A DNA stretch of 64,000 bases from Berberis thunbergii (taxonomy: Eukaryota > Streptophyta > Magnoliopsida > Ranunculales > Berberidaceae), in assembly GCA_003290165.1 (NCBI GenBank), contig QNQO01000649.1, forward strand, positions 523,046-587,045, written 5' to 3'. The notes under the pieces are model-generated. The model was not told the origin of the DNA and ran no database searches. It was given only the letters and a program-made list of their open reading frames with translations. Shown piece by piece: positions 48,783-60,985 of the stretch (position 1 is the first letter of the stretch; every line of letters starts with the position of its first letter). The translations under genes were made by a program, and so were the position numbers.

Positions 48783-51700
48783 TCAGCACCTTAGATGGAG
48801 TTGTCGTCCATTAAGATTCTTCAACTTAGTGAGTGCCCTCCTCCTCCTCCTAGCTTCAGCTGCTGCAGCGGCATCCACCTTACTTGGCAAGACACTTTGA
48901 CCTAGTACACTTTCTGGAAGAGCAGTTGTTGAGTGACCACTTGCGGAAGAAGCAGATTCCTCTTTATAATTTGCTGGAGCCTGTTCTCACATTTCAAAAT
49001 AGGAGTAGATGGTTTGAGAGAACATTGAGTAGCAGGTGTAAGGTTCATCCTCCTTTGATGGATAAGAGCATTGTTTTCTCCACTAAGTGACCTAGTTGAA
49101 ATGTCATGGAGATTGTTAGCTGGGTTGGTCTGCTTTGGATTGGAAGTTTCCGTTTTAACGATAAAGGGCAGGGGAGGTTGGTTATGCTCAGGGGAGGGTT
49201 GGTTATCCTCTACTATAGTCGCTTTCGAAGAAGATCCAATTTCATGGAGGGTATCACAGGAACTATCGGCTTGGTAGTCCCTTGAGACATTGGAATTGGG
49301 AGCCTGAGTAAAACAACCCATTTCCATGTTCAGGGAATGGGAAGAACCACGGACAAGGCACAATGTAGAATGGTGGCCTCGGCCCATTAACACCAAGTGG
49401 GTTACTCTGTTCATGAGATGGATCGAGCTTGCAGGTTGACTCCACATGATTTTGTGAAGGAGCAATTTGAGCAGTGGCTGGTGTTTGGGCAGGATTTAAA
49501 GATTGGATGATGGAAGGCCAAACAAATGGTGTGAAAACAGGGCGATTGTATACAAGCAATGGTGGCTTCTCAGAAGTGGGGATATTTGTTTGGGTTGATG
49601 GAGCTTCTTCTGCTACTTCTTCTGTTTCGGTCTTTATCTTCTTAGTCATCTGCAGTGCAAAGATCCAACTTCAGTAGAATGCAACAAGGAAAATTAAATT
49701 TTCATAATCCAGAGATCTTACCTGTGCTTTCAATTGTTGGTTCCTTTCTTTCAGCAACTGATACTCTTGCACAGCCAACTCCTTGTCCTTCTCTCAAGAA
49801 AAGGTTCACCAAAACACGAATATGGGTTTAGTAATTTATAACATAAAAAAGGATTTTAAGGAGAACTTCCTTTATGAAGAAAAAAGGGATACTGCATGGC
49901 TTTATAACCTGGTCCAGAGAAAACAGCATGGATATAGTTCCCACTTCCCTTGTGGGCATGACTTGAACAAAGAAACTTAAACACTTCTGATAAATCACTA
50001 TGATATCATCTAAAGTGCAAACGTACCCGCTTCAGGTTTTCATTCTCCAGTTCTAAGTGAGCAGCTCTTCTTGTTAACTCCTCGCACATGGCCTAAAGGT
50101 AAAAAGAGAAACAAACAAAAGATTAAAACACAAAGGAGTAGCTTTACCTGAATTCCCATGCATGAAACTGATACCCCAAACACGGAATGCTACGCTAAAA
50201 GTAATACAAAAAACTTCAAAATGTGCTTTACTTTTCACTAAGTTTACAAAAAGGTATGTCAATATCCAATTGCAAGGGGGCAGCGTTCTATACTAGATTT
50301 ACAAAAGACCTAAGATCCGATTGGATGAAACTTGGGTGGGTTGAACCCCACGGGTTGGATGGGCAAAGCCTAGCTCATGTATGGGTTGGTCATGTGCAAC
50401 AAATATGTCATCCAGGGAGCTTTGGGTTGTTCATGGGTAAACGAGGCATCTGACCAACCCGATAAATTCATTTGACAACAGTGTCCACACTTTTGCACTC
50501 CTTTTCTTGTTTTCCCTCTAGTAACTGTATTCCCATGAACTTGATATCCAAAAATGAGAATTGTGTCATCATTTATCATGCAGTAGTTGCCTGTATCCTA
50601 TGAATTAAGTATCTTAACAGTTTCAAGAGATTCGGACATTCATATCATAACATAACAAATTCAGTGCAGGAAGTTTCCTACTTTCAGGAGCCCTCCAACG
50701 TTCCTAATTTTTTCTTTTCCTTTCACTATAAACTCATACCTAATAAGCAAGATATCAGAAAACGGGTTGTTCCTATCACGAGTGAGCGCATATGTGATTT
50801 TTGGTTTGGAGCACAATGAAAGTAAAAAATTTATAAACCGACTTACCTACATTAGTAATTATTATATACCTAAATAACTAATTTTGATTTCGTGTCACAC
50901 TATGTATGCACTATTTTTATTGAATAGTGTGTATATTTGCATATTATGTACATTTACATAATTGGAAGAAAAAAAAGGAGATGGTATTAGAAAAATCTAA
51001 GAACACATAAGAAATTAGAAAAAGTTAAGACTAACCAAAGTTTCTGAAAAAAAATAAAAACAATAAACAAAGGCGTTTTGAGTATATTATTAAACTGAAA
51101 TATGATCAAAGATGAAAACCATGAGAATGGATTACCTGTCTACGGCGAATTGTTTGCCTAGCTGATTCTCTATTTGCCAAAATTCTTCGCAATCTTTTTG
51201 CTTCTTTCTCAGCCTGTTGGAAACAACTTTCAGTCGAAATATGAAGCTAATAGTCCCCAAGTGGATCAAGTTATAGTTTTCAATACCTCAGTTAATTGAT
51301 TCTTTGACCTGCATCCCATAATTGACACGTTTGTGGAGCACAATGTTCTTGATATAGGAATTTCAGACAGCTGTTCAGCTTTAACTGTTCTTATTATCGC
51401 ATTTTCACAGACCCTTTTATGGGATATATCATCCGCAGCCGCTTTGTGGTCCTGCTACGAAGAAAAAATGTCTGTTAGTGACAGAAAACTCAACCAAGTC
51501 CAAGACTCCAAGTATACTAAGTGTCAGTATATCCTTGATGACGTTTCTTCCACACAGACATCTAGTTACAATATCTGTTAAAATAGAAAGACGCCCCTAG
51601 AATATATACTTTTTGGACACATGTTTCACTAATTGGTGGTACAAAACTCATAGCGCTTAAAATGTAAAAGAACAAATGAAAAACGCAACTGCCTGACTAT

Positions 51701-54700
51701 TAGGGAATGTGATAAGGTCCAAAAGGTTTGAGAAATGGACTCCGTGAATCTAACAACAAGGTCAAACATTAATCTAATTTAGAAAGTGCTGTCCCAGTCA
51801 TGATCCAGATTCGCCTATTCACTGATATTGAGGGATCTATCCAAATCCCTCTAAGAAGGGGGAATCCATCAACTCCCAATCTTTCAGGTGCATTCTGTTG
51901 CCTAAGCCTTTATGATATCATCCAGTGAATTAGGGATCAGAAGCAACATGGGACAACTTCCACTGTGAAATGGAGTAGAGATGTCTGGAAATTCCATACG
52001 TAGATTTTAGACTATGGAACTGTCACGATCCTAGTCATGAATCTTCCCCTCTTGGATAGCTCGGGCTTTTGAGAGAGTTGGTTGGTTCATGACAATTGGT
52101 ATCAAAGTCAAACCTCACATCCAAGGTTAGATTCCCAACAGAGATGACCTATAGGCTGAATTAAAATAATTTAGCATAAGCTAAGTTATTGAATACTGGT
52201 AGGTGAGTGGAGCTACCTCAAAGAGAAAAAAAAGATAAGGGCTAATATCGGGTCAGTATCGATAGAGTAGGCCGACGAGGACGTCGACTTTGGAAGTGTA
52301 GGGCAATGTCACGATCCTAGTCATGAACTTTCCCTCTTGGACAAGTCGGGCTTTTGGGAGATTTCGTTGGTTCATAATAGGAACTTTATGGAAGCTATTC
52401 TTGCCCTCTTCTCCAAGGTTGAACAATTCTCTAGTTATGTCATTGACAATGATGCATAGACACAGACACGACAAGCCAACTCGACAATTTTCCAAAAACT
52501 AGGACTCGGGGACACGCCAACACTTCATATTATTTTTTAATAAATCATATAAACATAAATAGTAATCTAATAAAGTGTCTTCAAAGACACTATTGCAAGA
52601 AAAAAATAAAATAGAGAAAAGTAGAAGAGAGAAGAAGCAAATTAGAGAAGACGAAGAAGAAGCATATATTACCTCTATACTTAGGGGGCTTTTTGCCCTA
52701 TTTGTTTGAAATAACAATTGAAAGTCATTCACTTCCACTGGATCAACAATCATTACATTAGGTGATTATTTGCAAACATCTCAAAGTAAAAAATAAAACA
52801 AAATTGGTTTTTGATTCTTGACTATGTCTTGACCAAGTTCTGAGTGTATCGGAGGCATGTCCAACATGTTGACCATATGTCTGACACCTGCCAACACGTT
52901 GACCAAGTGTTCAACGCGTGTCGGAGGTGTGTCAAGCGACTGTCGTGTCGGACATGAATATGACAAGTTTTTCGAATAGCTCGTGCTTCCTTGGGTATTG
53001 ATTTATGACACTACCAATTATTCTCCCACTATGGTTTTGATTTGATAAATTTTTTAAGCAATATTGTGAAACTAATTAGAAACTTCCTATTGCAAAATTT
53101 TCCTTCCGTCCAGGCCTTTGACGCACACCTCACATTTCAAGTTCATAAAGTATGATAACCTAGACTGGGGATGATTACCCAACAATTGGAACGCTCTTCG
53201 TAATATGTAAAGGAAATTACCATGAGGCTGGAAATGGTGCGACGGAGTTGGCACTAAGGGGGTACCCATTACGAGAGGTTGGTATTTTAGCTCTGCCATT
53301 GGTCATGTACACTACGCCAATGTTATATAATAAAACCAAATACAACACCAATGAAATACTTTAAAGCGAAATAGGAAAAATGTCAGATGTTATAAAGTCT
53401 GGCTGTGAGGGTTACATCTAGATTTGTTGACTATCAAGAACCTCCACTTTCTGCAACTGCGACTTGCATAACATTCCAAGTACGCGAGGTTCTTACCAAT
53501 TTAGTTCACAACATTCTAAGGTAACTATGACACCTAACATATACCATGTTAGAAGTTATGCCACCGAATTTAATGTCGAACTCGCTATCTAAATAGCTTG
53601 CCCTAAAAACAAAATGCATAATGCTAAGTACTTTACCAAAGTATGGACACGAAAGCCCCAAGTGTATTGTGTTTACAACTTTAGTAGGTAGGAGTGGTCC
53701 ATCGAACCAGTTCCTTCTTCAATGAAGGAGAAGTCAATGAAATGCCACAATAGGAAATCTCACCCCGGTCCTCTAAACTTTCATAGTGTTGACCGTAATG
53801 CAACTTTTATCTTTCTAAATTTGGAACAAATAAGTATCTAGATGCTTTTGTTCCAGGCAATTTGTAAAAATTACGTCACTGAATTAAATGTCAAACACTC
53901 CATCTAAAGAACTTGTCCTAAAAACAAATGCATAATGCTCAATTATTTACATGAAAGCCTCACTCGTATTGTTTGGGGCTTTAGTCGAAATACTCCTTCA
54001 GGCCAATTCCTTCTTCAATGAAGGAGAAGTCGCGGAAATGCCACAAAAGAAATCTCACCCCTGGTCCTCTAAACTCTCATAGTGTTGACCATAACGTAAT
54101 TTTTTTTCTTAATTCATGACAAATAAGAAGTACCTTGAACCATATACTTTTCCATTCAAACTTTGCAATTCCACATTGACAAACAATACACACATTCGAC
54201 ACAGTATATTAAGTTATTAACTCAAAAAAACCTGCACATCAGTACATTTGAAGACAAAATTCGCAATTTCTGTAACCAAAAAGAGGAAACAATGCTTCTC
54301 AATCATCAATCAACCCCCTTTGTCCATTTCCCCTTTTCTTTCCCTTCATTAATCCCACCATCCTCTAAATTCCACCTCTTTAACAACCAAAGGACAATCT
54401 CAACTTTCTTTAACCGATCCCCAGTCCCCTTTCATCTAAACCCTAAACCCTACAAACCAATCAAGTTTCAAGAAATTGAATTACTGATAACACAAATGAA
54501 ATGAAGAAAGCAGCCTTAACTGAAACCAAAACAGAGAGTGAGAGTGATAGAGTAGTCAAACAAATAAACCACCTGAACGGCGGCATCGCTGCAAGATGGA
54601 AACTTTACACACTCAGAGTGATTGTTGTTGTTGACGTTAGTGGTGTTCTTGGCCAATCCACTAGGCGGCAGCGGCGGTGACTCGGCCTTGACTCGTTTTA

Positions 54701-55022
54701 CCGACCTCCTTCCCTTGTTCCCCCACTTCCTGTCCGACTCACCACCTTCATTTGTCGTCGTACTCTTGCTCTCAATCACCGCCAACTGTGCCAGATCCGC
54801 CAACGCCCTCGCCGCATCCAACTCTATCTCCACCATCCGATCCGCCTCCCATTTCGACTCGTCACCACCACCACCGCCAGTGTATGAACTCGTCGACGAA
54901 CACGACCCCGCCACCGCTGCAGAAGAGCGTCCTCTCTTGTTGTTACTAGGGTTTCGCCCTCCTCCGCCTCTCTGCAACGAAAGCCTAATCTCTTGCTTGT
55001 TGTCTCTCTCGTCAGCAGCCAT
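48783..55022 (-). CDS. bZIP transcription factor with non-canonical basic region
   Basis: Six exons: 55022-54573, 51451-51287, 51213-51136, 50092-50027, 49790-49722, 49649-48783, about 564 residues. The N-terminus is Ser/Gly-rich with an Ala-rich segment (ARALADLAQLA). The basic region is NRESARQTIRRRQ (N219), with Ile227 where bZIPs have Arg/Lys. Five zipper leucines start at Leu237. Heptad spacing fixes the exon 5 acceptor so that it starts with KDKE. The long Pro/Ser-rich tail ends with a conserved AAAAAEARRRRRALTKLK motif. In exon 6 the reading moves to another phase near 49320 and returns near 48975, a compensating pair, because residues on both sides and between look family-like. The ATG at 55022 is preferred; upstream in-frame codons encode a low-complexity stretch that looks like leader sequence. 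I do not recognise the exact orthologue. Confidence 0.82.
51452..54572 (-). other. bZIP intron 1 with repeat debris
   Basis: A 3.1 kb intron. It holds a tandem duplication (53570-53830 and 53890-54127; CCTTCTTCAATGAAGGAGAAGTC in both), a split short repeat (TGTCACGATCCTAGTCATGAA at about 52021 and 52308), and a stretch at 52830-52970 with GTTGACCA/GTGTCGGA units. No gene was seen within it. Confidence 0.6.
53570..54127. repeat. Tandem duplication (about 250-320 bp) in bZIP intron 1
   Basis: The two halves share GCCCTAAAAACAAA.TGCATAATGC, CCTTCTTCAATGAAGGAGAAG and GGTCCTCTAAACT.TCATAG in the same order, with point differences and a short deletion. Confidence 0.7.
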
Positions 55023-55257
55023 AGTTAGGGCAAAGTAGACAAACCAAGAGACAGTAGAGAGAAAGAGAGAGAGAAAGAAGGAGAGAGAGAAAATGAGAGA
55101 GACGTGATGAGAAGCAGCTCGGATTTGTGTCTTATAAATGGACGAGAGTCGAGAGACTCGCGAGGAATGGATTGGGATTGCTCTCCAAAGTGCCAAGTTT
55201 CAAGCCAGGTCACAAATCAACATCTCCGCCTTCCAAGACAAAGGTATGAAGAGGCGA

Positions 55258-55418
55258 CACGTTCAGGCTAGCCTCCACGTGGAAGAGACACTACGTGGCG
55301 AGAGAATAGAATGTGTGGGTCAGTTCTGTAGGGACACGTGGGGTAATGTAAGAGGGGAGTTATTGGGCTTCTTGCTAAGGTACAGCGTGGAGCAGCGGGG
55401 CCGATCCAGGAACACGTG
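55258..55418. promoter_or_regulatory. G-box / ABRE cluster upstream of the bZIP gene
   Basis: Perfect CACGTG boxes lie at 55276-55281, 55335-55340 and 55413-55418, each within an ACGTGG context. TACGTGGC is at 55292-55299 and CACGTT at 55258-55263. They sit about 235-400 bp before the ATG. Such clusters are typical ABA- or light-responsive sites bound by bZIP or bHLH factors. Regulation of this gene by them is inference. Confidence 0.6.
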
Positions 55419-55470
55419 GAAGGCGGAGGATAAGAGTGTTCAACTTGAGTCGCACTACAAACCGAACCGA

Positions 55471-55490
55471 GAGAGAGAGAGAGAGAGAGA
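55471..55490. repeat. GA microsatellite
   Basis: GAGAGAGA run of about 20 bp next to the G-box cluster. Confidence 0.7.
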
Positions 55491-55884
55491 TCTTTGGGTT
55501 GGATTTTCTTCATGTCAAGTTTTACTGTGTTGAGTAAGTTTTGATGAATTTTGAGGTTAAAAAATAATAAAGTAAAAAGTAGGCTACTTTGTTGGATGAA
55601 ATCTTGCCGGGTCTGTGTCAAGTCTGTCTGACGGAGATTCACTTGCAACCTTTTTCAGGAACTTAAGGGTTTAAGTCCTAAAAATGACATAGAGGCAAGT
55701 GTACCATTATTGTCCTCAGATTGCTTATTCTGATTCACCAATATTATAGCTACCAACTTTTTTTTATTTATTTATAAGAACGTCCGAATCTTTTTAAATG
55801 GATGATAAGCCGTATTATTAAGAATAGGGAGTCGTTACATGTATTTCACTGTTTGGTTTGATTGGACCAACTTTGTATGTAATA

Positions 55885-56302
55885 TAAGGCTGAAAATCAA
55901 ACCATCGGTTCGATTTTCACCTAAATCGTGAACTGAATTGACCTAGGTCTGTTTTAAAATTTTCAAACCGAATCGACCATTAACAAAATCGATTCGAAGC
56001 CGAACTGATTCTAATTTATGCAAATCGTAACTGAACCAAACCGACTAAAATCGAACCAAAACCGAATCGACCGACTATTTTAAACGTATTATATTATTTA
56101 TATTTAAAATATATATTATTTATTATATATATTTGGTCGGTTCGGTTTGGTCGGTTAAAATCACATAGAAATCGAAAACCGAACCGACCACTTCGGTTTT
56201 GAATTTTTTTAAACTGAAACCGATCCGAACCGAATTTAAACCGAGCCAATCGATTCGGTTCGGTCGGTTTAGTCGGTTTGATCGGTTTTTTGTTCAGCCC
56301 TA
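55885..56302. mobile_element. MITE copy 1 (TAGGGCTGAA TIR family)
   Basis: The left end TAAGGCTGAAAA (one mismatch) and right end TTCAGCCCTA are inverted repeats. The interior is full of CCGAACCGA/CGGTTCGGT units around an AT-rich core (TATATTATTTATTATATATA). About 418 bp. Flanks match only half of an 8-bp duplication, so the insertion is old. It is about 80-90% identical by eye to the copy at 57007. Confidence 0.8.
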
Positions 56303-57006
56303 TCGTGATGTTTCGTTTTGTTGTACCAACTTAAAATACGAAACACTAACTTACTTTTTTTTTTATATGAAAACGATTTTATTGGGTGACCTTATAATAA
56401 TAATAATAATAATAATAAATATGACATTTGAAATTGGGTTTACACATGTACAATGAATATTTACTAAATTTAGAGATTTTCTATTCACAACTATTACAAT
56501 GCTCTTAGAAATTAGAACTACATTTAAATTTATTTTTTCAATGACATTTTGTATTTCAATAATTGGAATTGTGAATTCATTGAATGATTGCTCGAAAGAA
56601 TAACTACCAAGTCGATGATCGTAGAAGATGAGAGGAAGTTAGAAGTTATTTCTCTTACTTCTAGTAATTAAGTATTGTTGTTTTAAGGTTAACAAATAGT
56701 GGTTGGGTACACTAAGTAACTTTTATAAATTAAATATGTAAACTAAAGTTGGTGCAACCGAATCAAACAGTTGGGTACACAAAACAACTCCCTATTAATA
56801 ATATTAGACGTATTTTCTTTCGCTTTAATCATGACAATGTATATATATATCCGTAGAGACCTTAATATAGAGGGTCACAACTTGGAAACTGTCGCAACAG
56901 CAACAATTATATAATCGCACTTATTATTAATATATTATGAGTGCCATTGATTTAAAAAAAAAAAAAGGGGGGAGCGTCAATAAAATGTGAAATACATGAT
57001 ATTATT

Positions 57007-57430
57007 TAGGGCTGAAAACTGAACCGACGGTTCGGTTTTTCATCTAAACCGTAAACCGAACCAACTTAGATCGGTTTTAAAATTTTCAAACCGAAATCGA
57101 ACCGACAATTAACAAAATCGATTTGAACCGAACCGATTCTAATTTATACAAACGTGACCGAACCGACTAAAATTGAACCAAAACTGAAATAAAACTGAAC
57201 CGACCGACTATTTTAAACATATTGTATTATTTATATATAAAATATATATTATTTATTATATATATTTATTCGGTTCGGTTTGGTCGGTTAAAATCACATA
57301 GAAACCGAAAACCGAACTGACCACTTCGATTTTGAATTTTTTAAAACCGAAACCGATCCGAACCGAATTTAAACCGAACCAATCGGTTCGGTCGGTTTAA
57401 TCGACTTCTTCGATTTTTTGTTCAGCCCTA
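57007..57430. mobile_element. MITE copy 2 (TAGGGCTGAA TIR family), hAT-type
   Basis: Perfect termini TAGGGCTGAA...TTCAGCCCTA with a perfect 8-bp duplication ATATTATT (56999-57006 and 57431-57438). Same orientation and interior as copy 1; non-coding. The 8-bp duplication points to hAT. Confidence 0.88.
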
Positions 57431-57438
57431 ATATTATT

Positions 57439-58254
57439 ATTCCACTGCTCAACGTTAGAATGAAAATGTAATATTCCCCTCAATAAGTTTCGGTATTGTT
57501 GCTTGACAATTTGGGCATAAAATAAAGTGGTTCAAATTTTAAGTCAAAACTAAATTTAGTCTAAAAATGAAAAACAGTAACAAAAAAAATGATACAATAA
57601 GTTGGATCATCATGAATAGTATCACTTTTATAACCATACTCTTCATGGTGATACAATTATTGTATCATTTATTTGTGAAAATGTGTAAAATTGTTAGGTA
57701 AATTGTTACACTTCAAAAATGATACTATTTTTGGAGTTGTTAGAAAAATGACAATTTGGTGTAGTGAAGATTTTTGACAATAAGATTTTTGGGTATTCAA
57801 GTTTAAAAACAGACATGACGTTCCTATTGAAAATGTATTTGATTATGGTATATGATATAAAGTAACAATCCAAAATAAAAGTAGATTATAGACCTCGTAG
57901 GTCAATTTACCCAAAATGTATCTCTAACACGAATTCACGTCGGTGGTGTTAGTGTCTGTGTACAACAATTTCCAGAATTTGATGGATTAATATGACAAAA
58001 TTCTCATTCAGGGGCAGCCTGGAATGTGAACTCTTACCTCACAAATGAGGGAAGAATGGACAAGTGGCCTGTCAACCTCGTGACAAGAGTCTCGCTGGGC
58101 CAACTTTGCACACTCCACTTTTCCTAGGACCTATGCATCCTAAAGACGCGACATTGAGGGTAGAAGCGTCAACTGGTCTACTTAAGTTACAAGAACCCAG
58201 AACATCTGTCTGTTTCGCGGTTTCTCGTTCTCGTCAATCGTCTCCTCTTCCACT
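57439..58254 (+). other. Intergenic and upstream region of the copper chaperone gene
   Basis: No gene was seen. AT-rich to about 57900, then less so towards the ATG at 58255. No clear TATA box was placed. Open frames over 58064-58250 are probably 5' leader. Confidence 0.4.
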
Positions 58255-60895
58255 ATGGCTCAGGTGACAACAATTCCATTTTATTTCTTCTTCACTAAAA
58301 TCATTTGATCTCAAATTAGGGTTTCTGAAAACTGACATTGATTGTGTAGATTGATCTAATAGAATTCGAAATTGGTCTGATTTTGATACAATTTCAATAA
58401 CTAGTCATTTTATCGCTCTCTAATCATTGCTTTGCGAAGTAGGGTTTTGATATTGATTATCTTTCTATTATTATTGATGTGCATTAGGTTATATTTTGAA
58501 TAGAATCGATATTTACATGTCAATTTCCTTTGAATTGTGTTCAAGATTTGAAATTGTTTCAGTATGAAATATTGGATTGAATACTTCTTAGTTCCAGAAA
58601 ATTGTTTGTTATTGATTTTCCGCATGGAAATAGAAATCAATATCGTTTTATCATTTTTTGGATAAATTGTAGGAATTGCAATAGAGCATATAATGGTTTG
58701 CTTCATATATTTTTCAGAGTAAAATGTGGATATTGAGGAAGTGATCTTCACAAGAAATGAGGCCTAGGTGAAACACTACACTCTTATTGTAGGGTTCACA
58801 CGGTTGTAAATGACAATTGAAATTTTTTTTACCCCTTATTGTGGTCTATTTAACTTGACCAGAAGGTACCTATGGTGAAATCAGTATGTTTCGATGATTA
58901 GTTTTACAAGAAAAGTTACTTTGAAAAGTTAAACTGTGTAGGGCCTTTCGCTGTATTTGGGTGTAAAGAAGAGAAGATAGTCAAAATTTTGAGGTTGAAG
59001 ACAACAATGATTATCTCAAGATTGTGAAATGACATTTCCACTGCTATTTTCTTAAAATGTATCAGATAGTCGCCCGTGCTTCCACTGTTAGATGGAAATT
59101 TCCTTTAAATCTCCATGATAAAATTTGAAAGTGACTTTAATCAAGTGATTGTTTGTTAATAGTTTTAAACTAGGGTGATATATTGGTTTCTGTGCTAATA
59201 TAAATACATGTTTAAGGTCTGTTTCTTTGTGCTTATTCCAGTAGTTTTTTACTTAGATTGATTGGCATCGTTACATTTCTCATTAATATGGTTTCCATTT
59301 TCAGCTGATACTGTCTTTATTGCGTGCTGCATAAATTCTCTGTTTTAGATTTCTTCCGGTTCGTGATCTTTAGTATTTGCATTATTATCTATTGAAGTGC
59401 GTATTTATTTGTATTTCCTTACCCTGGAGTTCTATTTAATCAATTGATCTATATTATTAGCAGACTGTTGTGCTCAAGGTTGACATGACTTGTGAAGGCT
59501 GTGTTGGAGCTGTCAAGATGGAAGGTACGACACTTGTTTCCGTTTAGCTTCTAGCTAACTCTCATGTGCCCTGATGTCCTGTATTTTAGGGTAGTGATTG
59601 ATTTGTCGCTATAAATCGATTTTGTAATTTAAATTCCTCACTCCTCAGTGCTACCATCTTACAGGGTTACTGAAACGATGCACTGTTGTAAGAATTCTTA
59701 AGAAAAAAAAGCTGAGTTTTGACTCTTTCTGGTTTACTACTTTACTTCTGTCAACCATTTTAGCCACCCTGCCTATGTATTCAAAATGGGAAGAGCCGAA
59801 GAGGCAATGATGGTTAATTCTTAAGTACTTACTATATGTTTCTGAGTTGTTGATATAAATTTATTTTCTTGAGTCTCCAAGAAGATTAATTAGCTTGTTT
59901 CAACTTTGATTGATCCAGGATAAAATTAAATAAAATCCTATATTGCACTAAAAAAATATTTTAGGGAAGGGTGCGTGCATTTCTGAAGTTTTAATAATTA
60001 AGAATGGCGGCCTCTTGGGAGGTTGAGAAAAAAGGCAGAGCACTTAGTTCCACAAAACTTTATATTTTTAACGCATGTAACTGATGTCTTTCTTTCGTTT
60101 TAATTTCCTTTTCTTTCTTTTTTACCCCCTCCAGTATAACACTACTTTAGTTGACGATGAATTGTTTTCTACCAAGTACAATCATGAATGATGTAACTGC
60201 TTATGAAGATGTCTGGGTGCTTTATTTTTATAAGATCTACGTGTAGGCATTAGAAATAATCTGAATTTGACCCCTGATCTGATTATGGAAACTTCAGATT
60301 CGCACAGGATCAATATCTAAAATTCAAAAATCTAGTCAGTTAATCCTGCGTTTAACCAAAGGAAATGCGCTTTTCAATTATTGTGACATTTTTCTTGAGT
60401 TCTGTAAATTACCTTCGAAATTCCAAAGTGACAACTGACAAGTGAGATCGTTCGATCAAATAGGTTTTTGCTCTAAAAAGTGTACATTGGGTTATTTTGA
60501 ATCAGATCGATCTGAAATTGAACTGAATAGGATGTAAAGACAATTTTTGATGGGATATTAATAGACGATTCCTCTTATTGGATCAGCACCAATAACTGGT
60601 CTGATCCATTCCATCCCTCGGCAGCTGAGTGATAATATGCTAAGAATATTAAAGCCCAACCTTTAAATGCATTAACTGAGTGTTGCTGCTGTGATATATC
60701 CATACCTGTTTTGCAGGAGTCGAGTCATTCAATATGACTTGAAGGAAACAGAAGTGACCCGTCAAGAGCAATGTGCAGCTGGAGGCAGTTCTACAGATGG
60801 TCTCCAAGACAGAAAAAAAAACTTCTTTTTGGGACGCAAGAAGCAACTTCAAAAACAGAAGCCTGAGCAGGAATCAATTGCCTGCCAATAGAATG
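58255..60895 (+). pseudogene. ATX1/CCH-like copper chaperone, damaged (HMA domain)
   Basis: Cytosolic copper chaperones of this family pass Cu(I) to P-type ATPases. Three exons in the usual places: 58255-58263 (MAQ), 59464-59524 (TVVLKVDMTCEGCVGAVK-ME) and 60717 onward (GVESFN..., LEAVLQMVSKT.KKTSFWDA). The metal site MTCEGC is intact. Exon 2 lacks five codons (family RVLGK) between AVK and MEG, a 15-bp in-frame loss. In exon 3 the family frame is interrupted after VESFN, recovered in another phase as DLKETEVT, then shifts back at SNVQLEAVLQ. A further phase change follows WDA. It is either a pseudogene or a working gene in poor consensus sequence. The five-codon loss is not a homopolymer error and would remove part of helix 1. 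Confidence 0.75.
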
Positions 60896-60985
60896 TATCG
60901 GGCGGTGAAGCCATTTCACACAATTGGCTACACAAGTCTCTTTAATGGGTGGATTTTTTTCAACCTTCTTGTACATCTCCTTTGA

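Noticed and set aside
54622..55038. 138-residue plus-strand frame
   Set aside because: Antisense of bZIP exon 1, which is GC-richer coding sequence with few stops in any frame.
55022..55196. Upstream in-frame extension of the bZIP protein
   Set aside because: The extension is a Ser/Leu/Phe-rich translation of a GA-rich leader. The ATG at 55022 starts the acidic N-terminus expected for a nuclear factor.
58410..58751. 113-residue minus-strand frame
   Set aside because: AT-rich Ile/Lys/Asn frame within intron 1 of the copper chaperone. No family features.
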